DNA from: Planctomycetota bacterium
GTDB lineage: Bacteria; Planctomycetota; Phycisphaerae; Sedimentisphaerales; Anaerohalosphaeraceae
Direction of reading: 5' to 3'
Assembly (NCBI GenBank): GCA_030637065.1
Contig: DAOVVQ010000073.1
Span: 1-13,899 of the forward strand
Length of the DNA stretch: 13,899 nt
The notes below the pieces were generated by a model. That model saw only the letters and a list, made by a program, of their open reading frames with translations. It was not told where the DNA came from and made no database searches. The position numbers and the translations under genes were made by a program. This document shows, in pieces, positions 6,645 through 13,583 of the stretch. Every line of letters starts with the position of its first letter. Within the stretch, counting starts at the first letter, position 1.

Positions 6645-6733
6645 TTTCGCCCTTTCAGGGCTTCTTTTTTTGTGGTATGCTCTTTCCCAGGGCGTTGCCC
6701 TAGGCTTTATCGTTTTCGCCCCTTTGGGGCTTT
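6645..6733. repeat. REP-like palindromic element upstream of the first sulfatase
   Basis: Three GC-rich palindromes in a row: GCCCTTTCAGGGC (6649-6661), CCCAGGGCGTTGCCCTAGG (6686-6704) and GCCCCTTTGGGGC (6718-6730), each followed by CTT and a T-rich spacer. The order and spacers match the copy at 11254-11335 beside the small transposase gene, so this is a dispersed member of the same family. It lies within 160 bases of the sulfatase start. The rest of the gap (6535-6640) holds no gene; a weak TTGATA/AATAAT pair (6596-6622) is the only promoter-like signal. Confidence 0.75.
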
Positions 6734-6759
6734 GGATTTTTCTTTTTTATTTTTACGGC

Positions 6760-6783
6760 AACCCCCGGACACGTCCGGGGGTT
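6760..6783. repeat. Strong hairpin in the 5' leader of the first sulfatase
   Basis: AACCCCCGGAC (6760-6770) and GTCCGGGGGTT (6773-6783) are exact inverted repeats. As RNA this gives a 10-bp stem with a CACG tetraloop, ending 27 bases before the ATG at 6811. No pure T-run follows directly (TTAAATG comes first), so it is a poor terminator. It could protect the mRNA 5' end or be another dispersed palindrome. Confidence 0.6.
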
Positions 6784-6810
6784 AAATGTTTTTTTGTGAG
6801 GGAAAATGTT

Positions 6811-8295
6811 ATGAAAATGGGTTTATTCAGGCGGGTGTTTTTGTTGGTTTTGTTGGTCGGTGGCTCTGTTGCTTTTGGTGGTGGTCGGCCTCATATTTTG
6901 TTTGCTATTGCTGATGATATGGGTCATGCGGGGGCTTATGGTGTTCCTTGGGTTCGTACTCCTCATTTTGATGAGTTGGCGGCTCGTGGGGTTCTTTTTG
7001 CTAATGCTTATACTCCTAATGCTAAATGTGCTCCTTCTCGGTCTTGTATTCTTAGTGGGCGTAATTCGTGGCAGCTTGAGGAGGCGGCTAATCATCAGCC
7101 TGCTTATCCGGCTAAATTTAAGGGTTGGGTCGAGGCTTTGAAGGACAGCGGTTATTTTGTTGGTTATACCGGTAAGGGGTGGGGGCCTGGTACGCTTCCT
7201 GCGGAGCGGGCCCAGATCACTGGTAAGCTGTATGGTAATGCGAAATTGGCTAAGAAACCCGCAAGCGGGATGAATCCTAATGATTATTTTGGCAATTTTA
7301 AGGAGTTTATGAGCGATCGGCCCGAAGGAGAGCCGTTTTGTTTCTGGTACGGCTGTAAGGAGCCGCATCGGGGGTATGAGTTTAAGTCGGGGCAGGATAA
7401 GGGCGGGTATGAGCTGTCGGATATTGACGCGGTGCCGGGTTATTGGCCGGATATTGAGGATGTGCGGCATGATATGTTAGATTATGCGATGGAGGTCGAG
7501 CATTTCGACGATCATCTTGGTAAGATGGTGGCGTTTCTGGAGGAGAAGGGCTTGTTGGAGAATACGATCGTGGTGGCGACTTCTGATAACGGGCCTCCGT
7601 TTCCGCGGATGAAGGGGCATCCGTTCGAGCAGTCGTGTCATCTGCCGCTTGCGATCATGTGGGAAAAGGGTATCGCCCAGCCGGGGCGGGTGAGTGAGTC
7701 TTTGGTTAGCTTTATCGATTTTGCGGCGACTTTTTTGGAGGCTGGGGCGATTGAATGGGGGGATTCGGGTATGCAGGCCGTGCAGGGGATCAGTTTGTTC
7801 GATATTTTTGCGGGTGAGGATATCGGGCGGGTTTTGCCGGATCGCAGGCGGATCTATCTGGGGCGTGAGAGGAATGACATTAATATTCGGCCCGGCGGCG
7901 GTTCGGGGTTGGGGTATCCGGTGCGGGCGATGCGGAAGGGCAATCTTCTGTATCTGCACAATTTTGAGCCGGATCGCTGGCCTTGCGGGACGCCGGAGTC
8001 GACTTACAGGGATACGGATGACAGCCCGACGAAGCGGGCGGCGCTGGCGAGCGGTGAGGATTCGCGGTTTTGGCAGTTCTGTTTTGGTTTTCGACCGGGG
8101 GAGGAGCTTTATGATGTTCGTAAGGACCCGGATTGTGTGAATAATCTGGCGGGGAATCCTGAGTATGAGGCGAGTATGGCGCGGATGAAGAAGGAGCTTT
8201 TTGCCGAGCTTAGGGCTCAGCGGGACCCGCGGGTTCTGGGTAATGGGGATGTTTTCGATAATTATGTCGACGGTAAGGCTGCGAATAGGAAATGA
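6811..8295 (+). CDS. Secreted sulfatase, heparan N-sulfatase-like (sulfatase 1)
   Basis: A 494-residue type I sulfatase (alkaline-phosphatase fold) that hydrolyses sulfate esters or N-sulfates. Asp35-Asp36 (IADDMG) are metal ligands. CAPSR at 73-77 is the Cys-type signature whose Cys73 becomes formylglycine, and TSDNGPPFP holds the second pair of metal ligands. The stretch AKCAPSRSCILSGRNSWQLE resembles the sulfamidase (heparan N-sulfatase) branch; the actual substrate is unknown. Residues 1-24 look like a signal peptide (FRRVFLLVLLVGG). I chose ATG 6811 because GAGGGA (6798-6803) lies 7 bases upstream. The same frame is open back to 6637, but that extension is the translated REP-like element. 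The gene overlaps the next sulfatase ORF by 4 bases. The first third uses mostly T-ending codons and the rest mostly G-ending ones. Confidence 0.93.
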   Translation: MKMGLFRRVFLLVLLVGGSVAFGGGRPHILFAIADDMGHAGAYGVPWVRTPHFDELAARGVLFANAYTPNAKCAPSRSCILSGRNSWQLEEAANHQPAYPAKFKGWVEALKDSGYFVGYTGKGWGPGTLPAERAQITGKLYGNAKLAKKPASGMNPNDYFGNFKEFMSDRPEGEPFCFWYGCKEPHRGYEFKSGQDKGGYELSDIDAVPGYWPDIEDVRHDMLDYAMEVEHFDDHLGKMVAFLEEKGLLENTIVVATSDNGPPFPRMKGHPFEQSCHLPLAIMWEKGIAQPGRVSESLVSFIDFAATFLEAGAIEWGDSGMQAVQGISLFDIFAGEDIGRVLPDRRRIYLGRERNDINIRPGGGSGLGYPVRAMRKGNLLYLHNFEPDRWPCGTPESTYRDTDDSPTKRAALASGEDSRFWQFCFGFRPGEELYDVRKDPDCVNNLAGNPEYEASMARMKKELFAELRAQRDPRVLGNGDVFDNYVDGKAANRK

Positions 8296-8309
8296 AAGGA
8301 CGAATGACG

Positions 8310-9710
8310 ATGAGGAAGTATCTGGTGGTGTTGGTTGTTGCTGCTCTTGCGACGACGTTTAGTGCGGCGGCTGCGGAGAGGCCGAATGTTATTTTGATTA
8401 TGGCTGACGATATCGGCTGGGAGTGCTTTCCGGGTTATGGCGGTGAGGATTACCAGACGCCGAATCTGGATTCGTTGGCGAGGAAGGGCGTTCGTTTTAA
8501 GAATTGTTTTTCGACGCCGATCTGTACGCCTTCGCGGGTCAAGCTCATGACGGGGATGTACAATTTTCGCAATTATACGCATTTCGGCTATCTCAATCCG
8601 AAGGAACGGACGTTCGGGCACATGATGCAGGAGGCGGGTTATAAGACGGCGGTTGCGGGGAAGTGGCAGCTAAACGGGCTGTATAATTCGCTGCCGGGGA
8701 GCGATGACAACAGGCGCCCGTTTAAGGCGGGGTTTGATGAGTATTGTCTTTGGCAGCTTACGCGGGGCAAGGGGAAGGATGGCGGCGAGCGGTTCTGGAG
8801 CCCTCCTTTGGAGTTCAATGGGGAGTTTTTGAGCAAGGAGGATAATCACGAAAAATATGGGCCGGATATTATGTCCGACTTTATTTGCGATTTTATCGAT
8901 CGCAATCAGGACCGTCCGTTTTTTGTTTACTATCCGATGGTGCTGGTTCACTCTCCATTCGTGCCTACTCCCGATTCCATTGGCTCTGGGCCGCGGACGC
9001 ATGACGCCAATACGCCTAAAGGAGGTAAAGATGCTGCTAAGGCCAACTTCGTTGCGATGGTCGGCTATATGGATAAGATCATTGGGAAGATCGTTGATAA
9101 GGTCGATGCGGTCGGGCAGCTTGAGAATACGGTCATTATGTTCACGGCGGATAACGGCACGAATACGTCGATCACTTCGGCTTGGAACGATCGGGAGATC
9201 AAGGGCGGCAAGGGCGGTATGAAGGATATGGGGACGCATGTTCCGTTTTATGCGTACTGGAAGGGCAAGACTCCGAGGGGGGCGGCTCTTGACGATATGA
9301 TCGATTTTACGGATTTTTATGCTACGATCGCTGAGGCAGCGGGTTATAAGCTCGGGCGTAATGACCCGACGGACGGGCGGAGTTTTTTGCCGCGGCTGAA
9401 GGGGAAAAAGGGCGATCCGAGGGAGTGGGTGCTTTGCCATTATGAGCCCTACTGGAATAAGAAGACCGGGCAGTTTGCCCGCAGCGAGGATTATAAGCTG
9501 TATCGTGATGGTTCGTTTTACAGGATGGGGGCGGACCTCGAGGAAGAGAATGATATTTTAGTCGGGCAGTTCGGCGAGGCGGGCGAAACGTCGCGCATGA
9601 AGCTCAAGGCGATTTTGGACCAGTGCCCGCCGGCGCCGACCGGGAGCGGCAGCAAGAGCACAGAGGAAAAGGACCGCCCGGTGTATCCGGATTACGAGAT
9701 AAATGATTAG
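8310..9710 (+). CDS. Secreted arylsulfatase-like enzyme (sulfatase 2)
   Basis: A 466-residue type I sulfatase with a Sec-type signal peptide (MRKYLVVLVVAALATTFSAA, then AAE). MADDIG holds the first metal-binding aspartates. CTPSR, with Cys72 counted from this start, is the formylglycine site. AGKWQLNG is the GKW motif, VLVHSPF carries an active-site His, and TADNGTNT holds the second metal-binding Asp-Asn. ATG codons at 8292 and 8304 are in frame upstream. I prefer 8310 because AAAGGA (8295-8300) then sits 9 bases upstream; from 8304 the gap would be only 3 bases. The 8292 start would overlap the stop of sulfatase 1 (ATGA), so the two genes clearly form one operon. The specific sulfated substrate cannot be read from the sequence. 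Confidence 0.93.
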   Translation: MRKYLVVLVVAALATTFSAAAAERPNVILIMADDIGWECFPGYGGEDYQTPNLDSLARKGVRFKNCFSTPICTPSRVKLMTGMYNFRNYTHFGYLNPKERTFGHMMQEAGYKTAVAGKWQLNGLYNSLPGSDDNRRPFKAGFDEYCLWQLTRGKGKDGGERFWSPPLEFNGEFLSKEDNHEKYGPDIMSDFICDFIDRNQDRPFFVYYPMVLVHSPFVPTPDSIGSGPRTHDANTPKGGKDAAKANFVAMVGYMDKIIGKIVDKVDAVGQLENTVIMFTADNGTNTSITSAWNDREIKGGKGGMKDMGTHVPFYAYWKGKTPRGAALDDMIDFTDFYATIAEAAGYKLGRNDPTDGRSFLPRLKGKKGDPREWVLCHYEPYWNKKTGQFARSEDYKLYRDGSFYRMGADLEEENDILVGQFGEAGETSRMKLKAILDQCPPAPTGSGSKSTEEKDRPVYPDYEIND

Positions 9711-9786
9711 ATCGCCATCGCCGGGGTAGCAACCATCGGGCTTGGCGATGCCTCGGTGGCTGCCACCCGCCGATTTACCGCTATTG
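9711..9786. other. Short convergent intergenic region with hairpins
   Basis: This gap separates the stops of two convergent sulfatase genes. It contains GGTGG-CTG-CCACC (9755-9767) and a longer pairing of ATCGCC near 9710 with GGCGAT near 9744. Neither is followed by a T-run, so a bidirectional terminator is possible but unproven. The GC-rich, self-complementary make-up also resembles a dispersed palindromic repeat. Confidence 0.35.
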
Positions 9787-11226
9787 TCATTTTTTGCCCG
9801 TATCGGTCGGAATGGAAGCTACGTTTTTCTTTGGCAGCCATTTGGCGAGTTCTTTTTTGACTTTGTTGTATTCCGGCATGTTGGCGAGGTTTGTCCATTC
9901 CATTTCGTCTTTGTTGTGGTCGTAGAGTTCCTCTGTTCCGTCGGAGTAGCGGATATATCGCCATCGGCTGGAGCGTATGGTGTGGTTGTCCTTGCCGTGC
10001 GTGGTCAGGGAGGGGCGGTCCCATTTGGCATTGGGGTTTTTCAGGAGCGGGGTTAAGCTGACGCCTTCGAGTTCGTCGCGGTTTTTCAGGCCGCACAGGT
10101 CGATCAGTGTCGGGTAGATGTCCATCATGTTGACGGGGGCATCACAGCGACCGCCGGGTTTGGTGGTATTCGGCACGGTGAACATCAGCACATTGTGGGT
10201 TGCTTCTTCCCAGAGCGAGAATTTTCGCCAGTGCAGCTTTTCGCCGAGGTGCCAGCCGTGATCCGACCAGAGTACGACGATCGTGTTGTCTTTGTATTCG
10301 CTGTCGTCGAGGCCGTCGAGTACGCGTCCGACCTGGGTGTCGGTAAAGCTGATGCAGGCCAGGTAGCCCTGCAGGGCCCGTCGCCAGTATCCGGCATCGG
10401 TAATGCGTTTGTGGTCGCCTTGGGGTTTGGCCATCTTTATCCCCAGCGGCGGGATGTCGTCCAAGTCATCGTCTTTTACTTTCGGCAGAGTCAGCTTTTC
10501 GGGGGGGTACATATCGAAGTATTTCTTCGGCGCGTGCCAGGGCATGTGCGGCTTATAGAACCCGCAGGCGAGGAAGAAGGGTTTTTCGTGTTTTTTGTTT
10601 AGCTGCTCGATCGTCCATGTTGCCACTTTGTAGTCGTCCATGTCCGCTTCGGCCCCTTCGGTCGGTGCGCTGAACATGCTGCCGATTTTTTTCTTGAGTT
10701 TTTCGTCACCATTTTTCATGATCGGTTTCGGATCGTTGCCCCTGGGGATGTACAGGTCCCATGCTCCGGGGTTGGTGTCGGGATATGCGCCGTGATATAT
10801 CTTGCCTCGTCCGATCGCGCGGTAGCCGTTGGCCATGAAATGCTGCGGGATGGTGGTTGCGTCTTTAAGGAGCGGGCTTTCGCGCCATCTCTGCGGGTTG
10901 ACGTAGACGCCGGAGGTGGAGGGCAATCTTCCGGTCATCAGAGCCGCCCGCGAAGGATTGCACGCCGGTGCTGCGCAGTAGGCGTGGGTGAACAGAACAC
11001 CGCGGTCTGCGAGGCGGTCGAGATTGGGGGTCTTTGCGTCCGGGTTTCCGCCGAGACAGCCGATCCAGTCGTTGAGGTCGTCGATCGCGATGAAGAGGAC
11101 ATTGGGTTTGCGCTTGCCGCGTTTTTTGCGGGCGGCGAAAAGCGATGCCGGCTGGCCTGCAAGAGCGGCGATACTCAGGCCGGCGATCTTCATGAAATCA
11201 CGTCTGGTTTCTTTGTGCGTTGTCAT
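9787..11226 (-). CDS. Tat-exported sulfatase, iduronate-2-sulfatase-like (sulfatase 3)
   Basis: A 479-residue type I sulfatase. Its hallmarks fit the iduronate-2-sulfatase branch: IAIDDLNDW with metal-binding aspartates, ACNPSR with Cys89 as formylglycine precursor, GFYKPHMPWHAP, and WSDHGWHLGEKLHW. Members act on 2-O-sulfated uronic acids or other sulfated sugars; which one applies here is inferred only at family level. The N-terminus KETRRDFMKIAG is a twin-arginine signal followed by a hydrophobic stretch, so it is exported folded. I chose ATG 11226 because TTAGGA (11234-11239) is correctly spaced. An upstream in-frame ATG at 11244 adds six residues but lies against the REP-like array. The gene is the last of the minus-strand group and is separated from the transposase gene by 438 bases of repeats. 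Confidence 0.93.
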   Translation of the reverse strand: MTTHKETRRDFMKIAGLSIAALAGQPASLFAARKKRGKRKPNVLFIAIDDLNDWIGCLGGNPDAKTPNLDRLADRGVLFTHAYCAAPACNPSRAALMTGRLPSTSGVYVNPQRWRESPLLKDATTIPQHFMANGYRAIGRGKIYHGAYPDTNPGAWDLYIPRGNDPKPIMKNGDEKLKKKIGSMFSAPTEGAEADMDDYKVATWTIEQLNKKHEKPFFLACGFYKPHMPWHAPKKYFDMYPPEKLTLPKVKDDDLDDIPPLGIKMAKPQGDHKRITDAGYWRRALQGYLACISFTDTQVGRVLDGLDDSEYKDNTIVVLWSDHGWHLGEKLHWRKFSLWEEATHNVLMFTVPNTTKPGGRCDAPVNMMDIYPTLIDLCGLKNRDELEGVSLTPLLKNPNAKWDRPSLTTHGKDNHTIRSSRWRYIRYSDGTEELYDHNKDEMEWTNLANMPEYNKVKKELAKWLPKKNVASIPTDTGKK

Positions 11227-11253
11227 ATTTGCAATCCTAACCATTTTTGTGTC

Positions 11254-11335
11254 GCCCTTTCAGGGCTTAATTTTTGTTTCGCCATCTTAACCCAGGGCGT
11301 TGCCCTGGGCTATATTGTTTTCGCCCCGTTGGGGC
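11254..11335. repeat. REP-like element, intact copy
   Basis: Three palindromes, GCCCTTTCAGGGC (11254-11266), CCCAGGGCGTTGCCCTGGG (11291-11309) and GCCCCGTTGGGGC (11323-11335), match in order and spacing the copy near 6650. CTTA follows the first and third. This copy lies about 30 bases upstream of the start codon of sulfatase 3. Confidence 0.75.
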
Positions 11336-11545
11336 TTATCTGTCCCTTTTTGCAACCATTACCCAGAGCGTTGTCCCGGGCCGTATTATTGCGGCCCTTT
11401 GGGGCTTAACTTTCATTTCGTAACCATTGTCCAGATGTATTGCCCTGACTGTATTTAATATTACATTGGGGTTTCCGTCAATCCTCGACCGTTATCCATA
11501 TTATTTCTCTGGCTGTACTATTTAACGTTCCGTTGGGAGAACTGT
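11281..11545. repeat. Tandem array of four repeat units, period 67-71, decaying left to right
   Basis: Units begin near 11281, 11352, 11420 and 11487 (steps of 71, 68 and 67 bases). Each has the frame RCCATT/CTTA-CCCAG...CCCTGGGC...ATT...TTGGGG. The first unit is fully palindromic, the second keeps most of its arms, and the third and fourth keep only anchor words (GTCCAGATGTATTGCCCTGA, then ATCCATATTATTTCTCTGG and GTTGGGA). The graded loss suggests serial duplication at the left or progressive decay at the right. Confidence 0.65.
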
Positions 11546-11550
11546 TGTTT

Positions 11551-11634
11551 AGCCCTGAAAGGGCGTTCGCAATACAGCCCGGGGCGAAGCCCTGGGGCCT
11601 ATTCGTACAAACCAACATCAAGCCCTGAAGGGGC
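11551..11634. repeat. Inverted REP-like copies next to the transposase gene
   Basis: GCCCTGAAAGGGC (11552-11564), a palindrome spanning about 11575-11598 (CAGCCCGGGGCGAAGCCCTGGG) in degenerate form, and GCCCTGAAGGGGC (11622-11634) are the same palindrome family in the opposite orientation to the array on the left. A paired, inverted arrangement of this kind is typical of REP clusters (BIME-like). Confidence 0.65.
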
Positions 11635-11664
11635 GCAACAATTATACTGCAAAACCAGTCATTA

Positions 11665-12117
11665 TCAATCCCACAGATATTGCTCATCATACTGTACTTG
11701 ATATTTGTTCAGGAATTCTCTGAACTCTTCCTTGAATGTAACTGCCCGGTGATGTTCGGCCTGATCTGTAATGTAATTGTGGACGGCACTGACCCGAGAC
11801 TGACTGACAGAGAATACGCCATAACCATTTTGCCACTGAAATGTTGCGCACTCCTGATCCATGGTCTTTATCCATTTTGAGGAACGCTTTTTTACTTCTT
11901 CAATTATTTCGGCGACAGTGTGATTTCTGGATAGCAGGCATAATATGTGAACGTGGTCCTCTGCGCCGTTTATCAGAATGGCTTTGGAATCTAACTTGTT
12001 CAGGATGCCGGCCATGTAGGGGAAAAGTTGTTCCCTGATGGGTTCTGTGAGGAAGGGCGCGTGATTTTTTGTGCTGAAAACTATGTGGATGACGATTTTG
12101 GCGAGCGATTGCGGCAT
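11665..12117 (-). CDS. IS200-like Y1 (HUH) transposase, REP-associated type (RAYT-like)
   Basis: A 150-residue single-domain HUH endonuclease. The HUH motif is EDHVHIL (His55, His57) and the catalytic tyrosine is Tyr115 in VHNYITDQAEHH. WQNGYGVFSVS and the following TFKEEFREFL complete the usual Y1 transposase signature, and the length equals that of intact IS200-like proteins. The family cuts and rejoins single-stranded DNA at hairpins. When the gene is single-copy and sits among REP palindromes, as here, it is called a RAYT and is thought to have spread the repeats. The start has RBS AAGGA (12125-12129), 7 bases before the ATG. Codon use in the first half follows that of the flanking sulfatase genes, so it looks long resident. 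It lies between two sulfatase genes of the same orientation, 34 bases after the upstream stop codon. No IS605-type TnpB or mobile-element ends are seen. Confidence 0.88.
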   Translation of the reverse strand: MPQSLAKIVIHIVFSTKNHAPFLTEPIREQLFPYMAGILNKLDSKAILINGAEDHVHILCLLSRNHTVAEIIEEVKKRSSKWIKTMDQECATFQWQNGYGVFSVSQSRVSAVHNYITDQAEHHRAVTFKEEFREFLNKYQVQYDEQYLWD

Positions 12118-12138
12118 TTGGCATTCCTTTTTTGTGTC

Positions 12139-12151
12139 GCCCTTTCAGGGC
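12139..12151. repeat. Single REP-like palindrome abutting a sulfatase stop codon
   Basis: GCCCTTTCAGGGC is identical to the palindromes at 6649-6661 and 11254-11266 and is followed by TTA as in other copies. On the minus strand that TTA is the TAA stop of sulfatase 4, so the hairpin begins directly after the stop codon and ends about 22 bases before the transposase start. Confidence 0.8.
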
Positions 12152-13564
12152 TTATCCGACGCCTTCGAGCATTGTCAGGGCAAGCCCATCGCCGGTTTTT
12201 TTTGCGTGTTTGGATAAGTAGCCTCGATGGCGGGTGAGTTCTTTTGCGAAGGCTGGGTTTTCGGCCTGGTTGGTCATTTCGCCGGGGTCGTTTTGCATGT
12301 CTACCAGTGATTCGCGTCGTTTGCCCTGATCGTAGAGGCAGTATTTGAAGCGGTCGCTTCTGATCATTCGTCCGTCGGGGGCTGGGTTTACGCCGTCTAC
12401 CGGTGCGCCCTGGGCGAGTTTGTTGGAGACTACTATGTACTGCCTTTTGTCTCGGCTCTTCCTGCCGTTGGCGATGTTCTTTAGGCTTATGCCGGGCAGT
12501 GCGTCGGGGCGGTCGATTCCGGCGTAGTCGCACAGTGTCGGGATCAGGTCGATGCCGGTTTGAACGAGGCGGTCGGAGATGCCCGTTTGGGTTACGCCTT
12601 TATAGCTGACGATGAGCGGTACGCGGGCCGATTCGTCGTAGAAGACCGTCTTCTGGTTCCATCTGTGTGCGCCGTGGCAGTCGCCGTGGTCGCTGAGGAA
12701 GACGACGAGGGTATTGTCCTCCTGTCCGGAGCGGCGAAGGGCGTCGAGTACTTTGGCTATCTCGGCGTCGACCATTTCTATCATGCGGTAGTATGCCCAA
12801 CTGAACTGTCGCCACTTGTCACCGTCGAAGCCGGAGACGGGGAACATTGACGAGGCATGGTAGGACTTGCGCATCAGTGATATGATGTCCGTTTCGTTCT
12901 GCGGGTGGCCGTGGTTTGGTTTCAGCGGCGGGCATTTGTCAGGCGGGGGCGGATCGCCGATGGGGCCGTCGGGCAGTTTTTCGCCGCGGGCCCACTGGCA
13001 GATGTTGTGCGGGTTCATCAGTGAGACGACGAGCAGGAATGGGTTTTTGTGCTTTTGGTTTATAAAGTCGATACCCGGTTTGGCTCTGCCGAAATCGCCG
13101 CGATCCTTATCGGTGTAGCCCATGAAGTCGAAGCCGTGAAGGGAGCTGTCTTTGCTGGGGATCGGCAGGTGCCATTTGCCGGTGTATCCGGTTTCGTAGC
13201 CGGCCTGTTTGAAGACGGTGCCCATGCAGGGGAATTTTTTTACGTCTATCTGGTTTCTGGTGTTGGTCTGGATCCCGGTCTCGTGCGGGTATCGTCCGGT
13301 GAACATTGCGGTTCGCGAGGGTACGCATATCGGGTTGGCGGCGTAGGCGCGGGTGAATCTCATGCCGGTGGCGGCGAGGGAGTCCATGCCGGGTGTGTCG
13401 ATGTATTTTTTGCCGATGGCGCAGCTCATTGCATCGGCGAACTGCTGGTCGGTCATGATGACGAGGATGTTGGGTCGGCCCTTGTCTTTGGCGAGTGCCT
13501 CTGTGCTTAGTGTGGTTACCGCTGCGAGGGCTCCGGCTGACTGGAGAAACTGTCTTCTGTCCAT
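12152..13564 (-). CDS. Tat-exported sulfatase, choline-sulfatase/arylsulfatase-like (sulfatase 4)
   Basis: A 470-residue type I sulfatase. The N-terminus MDRRQFLQSAG, followed by a hydrophobic stretch to about residue 25 (EALA), is a twin-arginine signal. IMTDQQF holds the first metal ligands (Asp39 plus Gln in place of a second Asp, common in this branch). ICVPSR carries Cys80, the formylglycine precursor. TGRYPHETG, TGKWHLP and LSDHGDCHGAHRW complete the active site. The substrate is not determinable. The RBS AAGGAG (13571-13576) lies 6 bases before the ATG. The upstream PDZ-tailed gene ends 19 bases before the start, so the two are co-transcribed. The TAA stop is supplied by the flank of a REP-like palindrome, so the native C-terminus may once have been different. 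Confidence 0.93.
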   Translation of the reverse strand: MDRRQFLQSAGALAAVTTLSTEALAKDKGRPNILVIMTDQQFADAMSCAIGKKYIDTPGMDSLAATGMRFTRAYAANPICVPSRTAMFTGRYPHETGIQTNTRNQIDVKKFPCMGTVFKQAGYETGYTGKWHLPIPSKDSSLHGFDFMGYTDKDRGDFGRAKPGIDFINQKHKNPFLLVVSLMNPHNICQWARGEKLPDGPIGDPPPPDKCPPLKPNHGHPQNETDIISLMRKSYHASSMFPVSGFDGDKWRQFSWAYYRMIEMVDAEIAKVLDALRRSGQEDNTLVVFLSDHGDCHGAHRWNQKTVFYDESARVPLIVSYKGVTQTGISDRLVQTGIDLIPTLCDYAGIDRPDALPGISLKNIANGRKSRDKRQYIVVSNKLAQGAPVDGVNPAPDGRMIRSDRFKYCLYDQGKRRESLVDMQNDPGEMTNQAENPAFAKELTRHRGYLSKHAKKTGDGLALTMLEGVG

Positions 13565-13583
13565 TATTTGCTCCTTTTTGGGT

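Noticed and set aside
6760..6783. Intrinsic terminator before sulfatase 1
   Set aside because: The stem is excellent but TTAAATG, not a T-run, follows directly, and it sits just 27 bases from the start codon in the sense direction.
6637..6810. Start of the first sulfatase at 6637, giving a 552-residue protein
   Set aside because: The extra 58 residues are the translation of palindromic repeats. A proper RBS and signal peptide occur at 6811.
6823..7470. 215-codon minus-strand ORF
   Set aside because: It is antisense to sulfatase 1, has Pro/Arg/Thr/Ile-biased composition caused by the sense codons, and shows no domain.
8670..9440. 256-codon minus-strand ORF antisense to sulfatase 2
   Set aside because: It is a by-product of skewed third positions in the real gene; no motif, RBS or neighbour supports it.
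10792..11409. 205-codon plus-strand ORF
   Set aside because: It lies antisense to sulfatase 3 and then runs into the repeat array. It has no RBS or family motif, and its tail is the usual false translation of the palindromes.
11281..11640. CRISPR-like array because of regular 67-71-base spacing
   Set aside because: The repeated part is the whole unit, not a short repeat with unique spacers. Units decay steadily, their palindromes match dispersed copies elsewhere, and no cas gene is present.
11665..12117. Recent insertion of a complete IS200/IS605 element
   Set aside because: No TnpB and no clear element boundaries are seen. Codon use of the first half resembles that of its neighbours, and it is surrounded by repeats of its own presumed family, which fits a resident RAYT-like gene better.
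12081..12533. 150-codon minus-strand ORF overlapping the 3' end of sulfatase 4
   Set aside because: It is very Arg/Pro-rich, in a shifted frame of the real gene, and ends inside the transposase gene start.
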